Assembly (NCBI RefSeq): GCF_004376845.1
Contig: NZ_SNUW01000011.1
Span: 1 to 64,000, forward strand
Source: Psychromonas algarum
GTDB lineage: Bacteria; Pseudomonadota; Gammaproteobacteria; Enterobacterales; Psychromonadaceae
DNA: 64,000 nt
Direction: 5' to 3'
Shown here: positions 27,532 through 36,024 of the stretch, one piece after another
How positions within the stretch are numbered: position 1 is the stretch's first letter
Layout of the letters: each line of letters starts with the position of its first letter
Translations under genes and position numbers: made by a program
The notes under the pieces: model-generated
Told to the model about the DNA's origin: nothing
The model's input: only the letters and a program-made list of their open reading frames with translations
The model's database searches: none

Positions 27532-28323
27532 TTAAAATTTATAAGTCGCACTAAAATAATGGCTGATGCCAGTTGACTTGAACGCGTCGGTATCTTCAAT
27601 ACCATACACATCTTTATACAATTTTAAACCATACCCTAAAGCAAACTGATCTGAATGCCAATACAAGCCATTAAACATTGCACCACCATTACTTGCCGTA
27701 GAATATTCACTTTTCATTCCAACTTGATAATCAATATAACCTTGGTAAGAAAAGAATGAGCCATTTGAAAAGAAGTAAAAAGGTTTAAACCAGTTAGTAG
27801 AAACTTGATAACCATTCCAATCTCGTTTATTTAGATCATAAAGACCATAAATATTAAACCCAACTTTTCCAAGCCATGCGACATCAATATCTGAACCAAC
27901 CCCCCAAAAAGAATTATTCACATTGTATGGAGTGCTATTAGAGCTACCATCCCAATTAAATAATGTTGCAAAATATAACTCTTTTACAGGCCCAATAGAA
28001 AAATCACTTTGAAACAGAGCATCTAAAGAAACGCGAGGTGCAAATTTCATGAACATTTTTGGAGAGTCGTATTTATCAGAATCTTTACTTGCAGATGGGT
28101 TAAAAACATCAACATAACCATACAAGTCAAAAATCCCAGAGCGTCCACCAAACTCCATTTCTAAATAGTCATGGTCTGATTCACCCGGTAATTCATTAAC
28201 CGCATACATGTAATTAAATTGTACAAATTTAAAGTCGTTTTTATGTATATCACCGTCAGTGTAATCTGCAGCCATCACTGAAGATGAAGCTAGTAATGCA
28301 CAAGAAAGTAAGCTTTTTTTCAT
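27532..28323 (-). CDS. ompK: OmpK-type outer membrane porin, Tsx-like nucleoside channel
   Basis: A 263-residue outer membrane beta-barrel with a clear signal peptide (MKKSLLSCALLASSSVMA). The mature start ADYTDGDIHKNDFKFVQFN and the stretch HDYLEMEFGGRSGIFDLYGY are hallmarks of Vibrio OmpK. That family belongs to the nucleoside-specific channel (Tsx) superfamily. The C-terminus ends in Phe (SATYKF), the BAM recognition signal. The frame extends upstream, but the ATG at 28323 begins the signal peptide. Its place behind deoD argues that it lets nucleosides cross the outer membrane. OmpK is also a known vibriophage receptor. Confidence 0.93.
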   Translation of the reverse strand: MKKSLLSCALLASSSVMAADYTDGDIHKNDFKFVQFNYMYAVNELPGESDHDYLEMEFGGRSGIFDLYGYVDVFNPSASKDSDKYDSPKMFMKFAPRVSLDALFQSDFSIGPVKELYFATLFNWDGSSNSTPYNVNNSFWGVGSDIDVAWLGKVGFNIYGLYDLNKRDWNGYQVSTNWFKPFYFFSNGSFFSYQGYIDYQVGMKSEYSTASNGGAMFNGLYWHSDQFALGYGLKLYKDVYGIEDTDAFKSTGISHYFSATYKF

Positions 28324-28397
28324 TTGTTCTATCCTTGATATAAATGTAAAGGCAACCACATGCATTGCCTAATTAAAAGTTAAAGCATAGCTATTAT

Positions 28398-29105
28398 CTA
28401 TAAAAGCACTGAGTCTAATGCAATCACTAGCATCTCATTAAAGCTATTTTGACGTTCATCTGACGATAATTTTTCACCTCGGCGAATATGATCAGATACG
28501 GTTAAAATACATAAAGCATTTGCACCTTCTTCAGCAGCTACGCCATATAACCCAGCTGCTTCCATTTCAACACCAAGAATATTATATTTTTCTAGCACAT
28601 CAAATACTTCTGGCTCAGGAGTATAAAAAGTATCCGCTGAAAATATATTACCTACTTTTACGTCAATATTATGTTGTTTCGCAGAACGAACAGCTTTTTC
28701 TAGTAATGTATAACTCGCAATAGCAGCAAAATCATGCCCAGAAAAGCGAATACGATTTACCTTTGAATCAGTTGAAGCACCTAAACCAATGATCACATCA
28801 CGTAATTTGATATCAGGATTAACTGCACCACAACTACCAACACGAATAATATTTTTAACGCCATAGTCACGAATAAGTTCTGTTGCATAAATAGAGCAAG
28901 AAGGGATCCCCATACCGCTGCCCATAACTGAAATACGTTTACCTTTATAAGTTCCAGTAAACCCTAGCATGTTTCGAACATCAGTGACTTGCACTGCATC
29001 GTCTAGAAAATTTTCTGCAATATATTTCGCTCGCAGAGGATCACCCGGCATTAAAACTGTTTCAGCAAATGCGCCATCAACGGCATTGATATGAGGTGTT
29101 GCCAT
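28398..29105 (-). CDS. deoD: Purine-nucleoside phosphorylase
   Basis: A 235-residue hexameric enzyme (E. coli DeoD, 239) that splits purine (deoxy)nucleosides with phosphate into base and (deoxy)ribose-1-phosphate. Landmarks: [21 protein letters not shown] at the N-terminus, [13 protein letters not shown] (phosphate site), [17 protein letters not shown] (ribose site) and TVSDHI with the catalytic Asp. It follows deoB by 22 bp, so they share a message. DeoB isomerises its sugar phosphate product. Confidence 0.98.
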   Translation of the reverse strand: MATPHINAVDGAFAETVLMPGDPLRAKYIAENFLDDAVQVTDVRNMLGFTGTYKGKRISVMGSGMGIPSCSIYATELIRDYGVKNIIRVGSCGAVNPDIKLRDVIIGLGASTDSKVNRIRFSGHDFAAIASYTLLEKAVRSAKQHNIDVKVGNIFSADTFYTPEPEVFDVLEKYNILGVEMEAAGLYGVAAEEGANALCILTVSDHIRRGEKLSSDERQNSFNEMLVIALDSVLL

Positions 29106-29127
29106 AAAACTTTCTCCTAATTAATAA

Positions 29128-30372
29128 TTATAAAAATGATTTACCGTAATCTAATGCGGGTAATTGATGAAACGAAGCAATACTTTGGCCAATATCAGCA
29201 AAAGTATCACGTAAGCCAATTGACTTACCTTGTAAAGATTTACCATAAAATAATACGGGAATATGCTCTCGTGTATGGTCTGTCCCTAACCAAGTAGGAT
29301 CACAACCATGATCCGCAGTGATCACTAACAAATCATCATCACCTAATTCAGCTAATATTTCAGGTAAACGCAGATCAAAATATTCTAATGCTTTAGCATA
29401 ACCATCGACATTACGACGGTGTCCAAAATCAGCATCAAAATTAACAAAGTTAGTAAAAATAATACTGTCTTTTTGAGCCGTTTTAAATTCATTCAAACTG
29501 GCATCAAATAAACCATCAATTCCGAATGCTTTAACAGCTTTAGTAATACCATTTCCTGCAAATATATCTGAAATTTTACCGATGCTAACCACTTCTCCAC
29601 CACTGTCTTTCATTTTATCAAGCAGTGTCGGTGCAGGAGGTGAGACTGAATAATCATGACGATTAGAAGTACGCTGAAAATTATGGCTGTTTGTTCCGCT
29701 AAATGGACGTGCAATAACGCGACCAATCTGGTATTCATCCACTAACTCACGAGCTAACTCACAGAGTTTATATAAACGCTCTAATCCAAAACTTTCTTCA
29801 TGACAGGCAATTTGAAAAACACTATCCATAGAGGTATAAAAAATAGGTTTACCTGTAGCAATATGCTCTTCTCCAAGTTCCTCTAAAATGGTTGTTCCTG
29901 ATGCATGACAATTACCTAAATAACCAGGTAGATCAGCACGTTTCACCAATTCATCTAATAATTCACTAGGAAAACTATTGCTTTTATCTCGAAAATATCC
30001 CCAATCAAACAAAACAGGTACACCAGCTATTTCCCAATGACCACTTGAAGTATCTTTTGCTGTTGAAATTTCTTTAGCATGGCCGTAAAGAGCATTGCGA
30101 AGAATATTATCCGTTGCACCTAGGATTTTATATCCAGAACAATCAAAACCAACTTCAGCCAAGCCTAATTGGATCATATTAGGAACAAATAATGGCCCGC
30201 TACGTCCTTCATTCGCTTGTTCATTTGCACAAGTTTGCGCGATATGCCCTAAAGTATTTGATCCTGCATCGGTAAATGTTTGACCATCTTTTAATGATCC
30301 AACAAACGTATCTGCATCAGCAGCTGCACCAACACCAAAAGAGTCGAGTAGTAATATGATTGTTCTTTTCAT
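29128..30372 (-). CDS. deoB: Phosphopentomutase
   Basis: A 414-residue Mn-dependent mutase (E. coli DeoB, 407) interconverting (deoxy)ribose-1- and -5-phosphate. It belongs to the alkaline-phosphatase superfamily. Metal-binding parts are [14 protein letters not shown] at the start, [16 protein letters not shown] with the phosphorylated Thr, and [20 protein letters not shown] near 350-370. Its ATG directly follows the deoC stop (TAGATG), with its ribosome site (GGAGAA) inside the deoC end, so translation is coupled. Confidence 0.98.
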   Translation of the reverse strand: MKRTIILLLDSFGVGAAADADTFVGSLKDGQTFTDAGSNTLGHIAQTCANEQANEGRSGPLFVPNMIQLGLAEVGFDCSGYKILGATDNILRNALYGHAKEISTAKDTSSGHWEIAGVPVLFDWGYFRDKSNSFPSELLDELVKRADLPGYLGNCHASGTTILEELGEEHIATGKPIFYTSMDSVFQIACHEESFGLERLYKLCELARELVDEYQIGRVIARPFSGTNSHNFQRTSNRHDYSVSPPAPTLLDKMKDSGGEVVSIGKISDIFAGNGITKAVKAFGIDGLFDASLNEFKTAQKDSIIFTNFVNFDADFGHRRNVDGYAKALEYFDLRLPEILAELGDDDLLVITADHGCDPTWLGTDHTREHIPVLFYGKSLQGKSIGLRDTFADIGQSIASFHQLPALDYGKSFL

Positions 30373-31146
30373 CTAATATTCTCCTGTATGCTCAGGGCGT
30401 TCCCCTAAATGTAGCTCAGCAAGTAGACTTGTTAACAAACTGGATGCACCAAAACGAAAGTGCTCTGTATTTACCCAATCCTCACCCATAACAATACGAG
30501 CAAGTTCTAAATAATCATTAGCAACGTGGACGTCTTTAACGCCACCAGCAGCTTTAAAACCAACGTTTTTTCCTGACGCTTTAATAGCTTCAAGCATTAA
30601 TTTAGTGGCTTCTAACGTTGCATTAACAGCCACCTTCCCGGTTGAGGTTTTAATAAAGTCAGCACCCGCTTTAATACTAATTTCACTCGCAAGTGTAATT
30701 AAAGCATCAGTTTTTAATTCACCTGTTTCGATAATGACTTTTAATAAAACATTATCTCCACAAATTTCCTTACAACCAGCCACAATATCAAAACCAATTT
30801 GCTGCTCGCCCTCTATCAATGCTTGGTATGGAAATACAACATCAACCTCATCCGCGCCATAAGCAACAGCGGCTCTGGTTTCTGCGAGTGCAATATTTAA
30901 GTCATCATGCCCATGTGGGAAATTAGTCACCGTTGCAATTTTGACGCTTGTAGCGCCAATCTTATCAAGTGTTTTACGGGCAATAGGAATAAAGCGAGGA
31001 TAAATACAGACAGCGGCAGTATTTCCAACAGGTGTTTTTGCGTTAAGACACAGCTGAATCACTTTTTGATCTGTATCGTCATCATTTAATGTTGTTAAAT
31101 CCATTAACGATATAGCCAGACAAGCCGCTTGTTCTAAATCACTCAT
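30373..31146 (-). CDS. deoC: Deoxyribose-phosphate aldolase
   Basis: A 257-residue class I aldolase (E. coli DeoC, 259) that cleaves deoxyribose-5-phosphate to acetaldehyde and glyceraldehyde-3-phosphate. The Schiff-base Lys lies in [19 protein letters not shown] (about 165-170). [10 protein letters not shown] supplies a second active-site Lys, and GFKAAGGVK the phosphate-loop Lys. It is the first deo gene after nupC, about 56 bp behind it. Unlike in E. coli, no deoA lies between deoC and deoB. Confidence 0.98.
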   Translation of the reverse strand: MSDLEQAACLAISLMDLTTLNDDDTDQKVIQLCLNAKTPVGNTAAVCIYPRFIPIARKTLDKIGATSVKIATVTNFPHGHDDLNIALAETRAAVAYGADEVDVVFPYQALIEGEQQIGFDIVAGCKEICGDNVLLKVIIETGELKTDALITLASEISIKAGADFIKTSTGKVAVNATLEATKLMLEAIKASGKNVGFKAAGGVKDVHVANDYLELARIVMGEDWVNTEHFRFGASSLLTSLLAELHLGERPEHTGEY

Positions 31147-31202
31147 GTTATTTCCTCTAAAAATAAAATTATATCAAGGTAGCTAATACTACTAAATAAC
31201 CT

Positions 31203-32459
31203 TTACATTACACTCAAGGTAAAGAAAATCCCTACAAGGATAGCACTCATAAAGTTAGATAACGTACCGGCTAAAATTGCTTTTAATCCTAAACGAGCAA
31301 TATCCGCACGACGACTAGGTGCTAACACGCCTAAACCACCTAATAAAATAGCCATTGAAGATAAATTTGCAAAACCACATAACGCAACAGTCAAGATAAC
31401 CTGAGAATGTTCACTTAATGATTCCTTGATACTAATAAAATCGATATAAGCAACGAACTCGTTAACCACTAGTTTTTGACCTAACAAACTACCTGCTTGC
31501 GTTGCTTCAGACCAAGGAATACCTAATAAGAAAGCCACAGGAGAAAATACATAACCTAAAATAGTTTGTAAGGTTAATCCTTCAATTCCAACAACCCCAC
31601 CAGCAGAACCTAGTATTGAATTAATTAAGGCAATTAAAGCGATAAAAGCAATCAACATAGCACCAACATTAAGTGCTAATTTAAGGCCTGATGCAGCGCC
31701 ACTTGCTGCAGCGTCAATAACATTAACAGGCTTTTCATCTTCATCGTCATTCATCTCTTCAAGATCTAATTGTGTTCGTGGTGTTTCAGTTTCAGGCTCA
31801 ATTAATTTAGCCATTAACAAACCACCTGGTGCAGCCATAAATGAAGCGGCAATAAGATAATCTAAACTTACACCTAATGATGCATAACCTACCAACACTG
31901 AACCAGCTACTGATGCTAAACCACCACACATAACAGCAAATAATTCAGAACGAGTCATATGTTTAATATAAGGTTTAACAACTAAAGGCGCTTCAGTTTG
32001 ACCAACAAAAACATTAGCAGCAGCGGACATGGACTCTGTACGACTTGTTCCTAATAATTTTTGTAATGCACCACCAAATATTTTGATAATAAATTGCATG
32101 ATGCCCAAGTAATATAAAACAGCCATAAATGAGGCAAAGAAAATAATAATAGGTAAAACTTTGAAGGCAAAAACAAATCCACCACCACCAAAGACTTCAA
32201 ACATTTTCCCAGAAACCAGCCCACCAAACAAAAAGCTAACCCCCGCATTTGCACTATCAATAACACCTTGTACAGCAGAAGACATACCTTGTAAGAATTT
32301 CGCGCCCCAAGGGGTAAAAATAACTAATGCGGGAATCATTAATTGTAATAAAAATGCCCCCACAACCGTTCTATAATTGATTGCTTTGCGGTTACTTGAA
32401 ACAAGTACAGCAATTGCAACCAAAAATAGAATACCAATAAGCCCAATCAATATTTGCAT
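31203..32459 (-). CDS. nupC: NupC-type concentrative nucleoside transporter
   Basis: A 418-residue inner-membrane Na+- or H+-coupled nucleoside symporter of the CNT family. Family motifs are [23 protein letters not shown] (cut here: [16 protein letters not shown], about 150-165), [18 protein letters not shown], and the second repeat [17 protein letters not shown] with [12 protein letters not shown] hydrophilic acidic loop (EEMNDDEDE) lies near the middle. It has its own leader after the tal terminator and begins the nupC-deoCBD-ompK unit. Confidence 0.93.
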   Translation of the reverse strand: MQILIGLIGILFLVAIAVLVSSNRKAINYRTVVGAFLLQLMIPALVIFTPWGAKFLQGMSSAVQGVIDSANAGVSFLFGGLVSGKMFEVFGGGGFVFAFKVLPIIIFFASFMAVLYYLGIMQFIIKIFGGALQKLLGTSRTESMSAAANVFVGQTEAPLVVKPYIKHMTRSELFAVMCGGLASVAGSVLVGYASLGVSLDYLIAASFMAAPGGLLMAKLIEPETETPRTQLDLEEMNDDEDEKPVNVIDAAASGAASGLKLALNVGAMLIAFIALIALINSILGSAGGVVGIEGLTLQTILGYVFSPVAFLLGIPWSEATQAGSLLGQKLVVNEFVAYIDFISIKESLSEHSQVILTVALCGFANLSSMAILLGGLGVLAPSRRADIARLGLKAILAGTLSNFMSAILVGIFFTLSVM

Positions 32460-32520
32460 AAGTTTCTCCGTTATCCACTTAATTTTATTTATGTAAAAAA
32501 TAATTTAAAAATTGTACAAA

Positions 32521-32542
32521 AAAACACCTATAGAGGTGTTTT
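32521..32542 (-). terminator. tal terminator
   Basis: A 9-bp stem AAAACACCT/AGGTGTTTT with a 4-base loop, followed on the minus strand by a run of T. It lies 7 bp behind the tal stop and splits tal from nupC. Confidence 0.88.
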
Positions 32543-32548
32543 CTTGAA

Positions 32549-33499
32549 TTAAAGTCTCGTTGACATCATCATTTCTAATTTTTCTTGATCAATTGCGAAG
32601 CTACGGATCCCTTCTGCAAGTTTTTCAACTGCCATAGGATCTTGATTATGTGCCCATAAAAAATCAGATTCGGATAATACAGGAACTTTTGGCAATCTAG
32701 GCAAATCACTTATTAATTTTTTATCAAGTACACCATGACTTTTTTCAAGTTCTGCAAGTAATTGTGGACTAATCGTTAATTTATCACACCCCGCTAGTGC
32801 AAATATTTCGTCAACATTACGAAAGCTTGCTCCCATGACAATAGTATTATATTGGTGCGATTTATAATAATGATAGATTTTACTGACTGACAATACGCCG
32901 GGATCATCTTCAGCAGTAAACTCTTTCCCTTCTTTTGCTTTATACCAATCCATAATACGCCCTACAAAAGGGGAAATAAGAAATACCTTAGCTTCAGCGC
33001 AAGCCTGTGCTTGAGCAAATGAAAATAACAGGGTTAAATTACAATTGATCCCTTCAGTTTCTAATATTTCTGCGGCTCTAATACCTTGCCAAGTTGCAGC
33101 TAACTTAATCAAAATACGATCACGTTTAACGCCTGCTTGTTCATACATTGCAATCAGTTGACGAGCTTTATTAACACAAGCTTGTTGATCATAAGATAAA
33201 CGAGCATCCACTTCTGTTGAAATTCGACCCGGTATTGTTTTTAAAATTTCTTTACCAATATTAACAGCCAACATTTCACAAGCGGCAATAACTTGTTTAT
33301 TTTTGTCATCAGATTGGCTTTTAGCATACTTAATGGCGTCCTCTATTAAGCACTCATACTCAGGTAGCACCGCAGCTTTTAATATTAAAGAAGGATTAGT
33401 TGTTGCATCTTCTGGTTGATATTCTTTAATTGCTTTTAAATCACCAGTATCAGCGACAACTGTCGTCATTTTTCTTAATTGCGTTAATTTACTTTCCAT
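32549..33499 (-). CDS. tal: Transaldolase
   Basis: A 316-residue class I transaldolase of the TalA/TalB type (E. coli 316-317), which transfers a dihydroxyacetone unit between sedoheptulose-7-phosphate and glyceraldehyde-3-phosphate. The Schiff-base Lys is in [13 protein letters not shown] (about 132). [10 protein letters not shown] near the N-terminus and [13 protein letters not shown] (about 178-190) are family signatures. Its placement inside a nucleoside catabolic block fits a role in using the pentose phosphates released. A near-consensus Fur-like palindrome lies 42 bp before its start, and it has its own terminator. Confidence 0.97.
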   Translation of the reverse strand: MESKLTQLRKMTTVVADTGDLKAIKEYQPEDATTNPSLILKAAVLPEYECLIEDAIKYAKSQSDDKNKQVIAACEMLAVNIGKEILKTIPGRISTEVDARLSYDQQACVNKARQLIAMYEQAGVKRDRILIKLAATWQGIRAAEILETEGINCNLTLLFSFAQAQACAEAKVFLISPFVGRIMDWYKAKEGKEFTAEDDPGVLSVSKIYHYYKSHQYNTIVMGASFRNVDEIFALAGCDKLTISPQLLAELEKSHGVLDKKLISDLPRLPKVPVLSESDFLWAHNQDPMAVEKLAEGIRSFAIDQEKLEMMMSTRL

Positions 33500-33540
33500 G
33501 TAACACCTTTTAACAAATTATTCGTTTTATATTTATTTAA

Positions 33541-33559
33541 AATAATGAAAATCATTATG
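33541..33559. promoter_or_regulatory. Fur-box-like palindrome upstream of tal
   Basis: AATAATGAAAATCATTATG matches the 19-bp Fur consensus GATAATGATAATCATTATC at 16 of 19 positions and is a perfect ATAATGA-AAA-TCATTAT inverted repeat. It lies between cdd and tal, 42 bp before the tal start. The alternative reading is a weak stem-loop ending cdd, but the stem is entirely A/T except for one pair per arm. Confidence 0.6.
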
Positions 33560-33599
33560 AATCATAGAATTAAGTCTAAAAATTAAAAATACATCTGGG

Positions 33600-34007
33600 T
33601 TATAATTCATCGCCTAAAAATGCAAAAGGAAGTAACTCTACAATAGTATGCATTACAACGTCCCCATTTTCATTGTAACAATACACAATGGCATCATTAC
33701 TTGATTGTTCTGCAATCACTTGTCGACAAGAACCACATGGAAAAGCACGAATCAAACTACCCGTATCGTTGCGAGCAAGAATATGAACTTCCTGCACTCC
33801 ACCTTTTTTTACACCATTTGTCACGGCAGTATGAATCGCGTTTCTTTCCGCACAAATAGTCGTGGGATACGCCGCTGACTCGACATTAACACCTTTGTAA
33901 ACTCCGCCATCATTACAAACAATAATAGAGGCAACATTAAAACCTGAATAAGGCGCATATGATTGGTCTAATAATTGAATTAATTCTTTATAATATTGTT
34001 GAGACAT
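33600..34007 (-). CDS. cdd: Cytidine deaminase, short tetrameric type
   Basis: A 135-residue zinc enzyme deaminating (deoxy)cytidine to (deoxy)uridine. The catalytic CAERNAIH (Cys and Glu, about 53-60) and PCGSCRQ (two Cys, about 87-93) are present. Three Cys ligands and this length mark the tetrameric class found in Bacillus and eukaryotes. E. coli Cdd is instead a 294-residue dimer with a Cys2His site. AAAGGTGATAAATA precedes the ATG. The product uridine feeds Udp, encoded just upstream. Confidence 0.96.
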   Translation of the reverse strand: MSQQYYKELIQLLDQSYAPYSGFNVASIIVCNDGGVYKGVNVESAAYPTTICAERNAIHTAVTNGVKKGGVQEVHILARNDTGSLIRAFPCGSCRQVIAEQSSNDAIVYCYNENGDVVMHTIVELLPFAFLGDEL

Positions 34008-34065
34008 TATTTATCACCTTTAAAAAATAGCTGATTTGTAGAAACAATATGCAAGATACTTTAAA

Positions 34066-34096
34066 TATGAGTGTTTGATAAATACTCTAACACTCA
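34066..34096 (-). terminator. Hairpin between udp and cdd
   Basis: A perfect 9-bp stem ATGAGTGTT/AACACTCAT with a 13-base loop lies 12 bp after the udp stop. The T run after it is short (ATTTA), so it may only partly stop transcription. Confidence 0.5.
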
Positions 34097-34107
34097 TTTA
34101 ATTAAGA

Positions 34108-34869
34108 TTATTTTTTTAATAATAATTTAACCGCGTCAACAGCGATCATGATTGCATTGTTTTCAGTTTGTTCCATGGTCTTTTGTTCAGGAATTTCTTG
34201 TTGGGTACGATTCACAATAACACCAGCGACACAAGCAGCTTGCCAACCATTCGCTGAACACATGGTAAATAAAGTTGAAGCCTCCATTTCATAGTTTAAG
34301 ACACCAAGTTCTTGCCATTTTTGTAGTGAATTTTTGAAATGAGGGGTAACTCTACCAGCAACTGTATCGTAACGCTCTTGTCCTGGATAGAAAGTATCTG
34401 AAGAAGCAGTTATACCAATATGGGGAGTAATATTCTTTTGTAAGCAAGCCTCGTTTAAAGCACTTGTTGCATAAAAGTCAGATGCTGCGGGAAATTCCAT
34501 TGGAGCAAAATGTAAACTCGCGCCATCGAGTCTAACCGCTGCTTGAGTGATAATAATATCACCAACATTCACATGGGGTTGAATTGCTCCAGTTGTTCCT
34601 ACTCTTAAAAAACTACGAACGCCTAACTGTGCTAGCTCTTCTACCGCAATAGAAACCGATGGACCACCGATACCAGTAGAACAAATAACCACAGCCTGTT
34701 CACCGATAAAGGCTAAATAACTAGTAAATTCTCGATGCCTTGCTAAAAAAGTAGCATTTTCCATTAGCGCAGCTATCTTTTCTACTCTTTCAGGTGCTCC
34801 AGGGATAATTGCAATAGCAGCCCCCTGCAGAGCACTTTTAGTTAAACCTAAATGAAATACGTCCGACAT
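34108..34869 (-). CDS. udp: Uridine phosphorylase
   Basis: A 253-residue hexameric enzyme (E. coli Udp, 253) splitting uridine to uracil and ribose-1-phosphate. Family sequence: [20 protein letters not shown] at the N-terminus, [46 protein letters not shown] with the ribose-binding Met-Glu-Ala, and VIVNRTQQE. Because deoA is missing, this enzyme may also act on deoxyuridine and thymidine, a weak activity known in relatives. It is the first gene of the block. A poor CRP-like match lies upstream (34935-34950). Confidence 0.96.
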   Translation of the reverse strand: MSDVFHLGLTKSALQGAAIAIIPGAPERVEKIAALMENATFLARHREFTSYLAFIGEQAVVICSTGIGGPSVSIAVEELAQLGVRSFLRVGTTGAIQPHVNVGDIIITQAAVRLDGASLHFAPMEFPAASDFYATSALNEACLQKNITPHIGITASSDTFYPGQERYDTVAGRVTPHFKNSLQKWQELGVLNYEMEASTLFTMCSANGWQAACVAGVIVNRTQQEIPEQKTMEQTENNAIMIAVDAVKLLLKK

Positions 34870-35121
34870 AAATACTCCTAATAAGAAATAATAAAACGAT
34901 GCTTTTGCAGTCTAAGCTGTGATTTAAAATAAAACGAGATAAAATTCACGTTAATTTTAGTCAATCACTCTTTTTAATATAAATAATAATTAAAAGATAA
35001 AATAAATCTTCCAATAGGATAAGACGGTAAACCTAATTTGGACAGAAAATCATTTACTTATTTGAATATAAAAGATAAAAATTACAATACATGGTATATA
35101 TCTCATTATAATGATGCTGTT

Positions 35122-35277
35122 ATATCGATGACATTAAACATTTTATCTAAATTTAGCACTGAAAAAACATTTCCATTCAAGGCGTAAATAGCTGTTCCTT
35201 TTATGTAATTTACAACGAGAAAGTGAAGCTATTTTAATAAGTAAAATAGATAAACTATTATATTGTGATTGGTATTA
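35122..35277 (+). repeat. Dispersed intergenic repeat, copy B (full length, about 156 bp)
   Basis: It begins ATATCGATGACATTAAACAT and ends TATTGTGATTGGTATT, matching the minus strand of copy A along its whole length, with central conserved words ATTTACAACGAGAAAGT and AAATAGATAAACTATT. It occupies much of the 440-bp gap between udp and the LysE gene; the rest of that gap is AT-rich with no gene seen. Confidence 0.75.
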
Positions 35278-35310
35278 AATATCGCCCCCTATTCTTGATA
35301 TGAGTAATTT

Positions 35311-35931
35311 ATGGATCAAAATTTATTATTATTATTTATCCCTACCTTTTTTGCAGTATCAATTACACCTGGAATGTGTATGACATTGGCAATGACATTA
35401 GGTATGACAATCGGCATTCGTCGCAGTTTATGGATGATGATCGGAGAGTTAACCGGTGTTGCTTTAGTTGCTTTATCTGCTCTCATAGGTGTGGCAACTT
35501 TATTACTTGCCAGACCACATTTATTTTTATTATTAAAATATGCAGGTGGCGCTTATCTATTATATTTAGGCATACAAATGTGGCGTTCACGAGGAAAAAT
35601 GGCAATCCCAACAACGCCAACAAACCAACAAGATATCAAGCGCACGGCATTAATTAGCCAAGGTTTTATTACTGCTATTGCCAACCCTAAAGGCTGGGCA
35701 TTTATGATATCACTTTTACCGCCCTTCATTAATCCTAATACACCTCTATTGCCACAAGCAGGACAATTAATTGCCGTCATATTGTGCTTTGAATTAATTT
35801 GCATGTTGCTTTATGCCACTGGAGGAAAGACTTTACGTCATTTATTACAACAGCAAAGTAGTGTGAAGATATTAAATCGGATTGCGGGATCAATGATGAT
35901 GTTTGTAGCTCTATGGTTGGTAGTTAGTTAA
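35311..35931 (+). CDS. LysE/RhtB-family amino acid exporter
   Basis: A 206-residue inner-membrane protein with six helices of the LysE/RhtB family. The N-terminal pattern reads FFAVSITPGMCMTLAMTLG (family: ...SPGPNxxx...), followed by KYAGGAYLLYLGIQMWRS at about 70-87 and AIANPKGWAFMISLLPPF, both characteristic. It exports an amino acid or similar metabolite; the substrate cannot be read from sequence. It is monocistronic, and a copy of the dispersed repeat lies immediately upstream. Confidence 0.9.
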   Translation: MDQNLLLLFIPTFFAVSITPGMCMTLAMTLGMTIGIRRSLWMMIGELTGVALVALSALIGVATLLLARPHLFLLLKYAGGAYLLYLGIQMWRSRGKMAIPTTPTNQQDIKRTALISQGFITAIANPKGWAFMISLLPPFINPNTPLLPQAGQLIAVILCFELICMLLYATGGKTLRHLLQQQSSVKILNRIAGSMMMFVALWLVVS

Positions 35932-36024
35932 TAGTTTCCTATTCAAAGAGAAATCAATCATGCTAAATTATTGATCTTAATAAATTAGCTAAACATATCA
36001 ATTATAATGACACAGGGATGTTTT

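Noticed and set aside
34935-34950. CRP-like site (CGTGA-N6-TCTCG on the minus strand) upstream of udp
   Set aside because: About 7 of 10 core bases match and the second half-site is poor, although CRP/CytR control of udp would be expected from E. coli.
35376-35657. Plus-strand open frame of 93 codons inside the LysE gene
   Set aside because: It lies wholly within a convincing LysE/RhtB gene in another frame and has a Cys/His/Arg-rich, out-of-frame composition.
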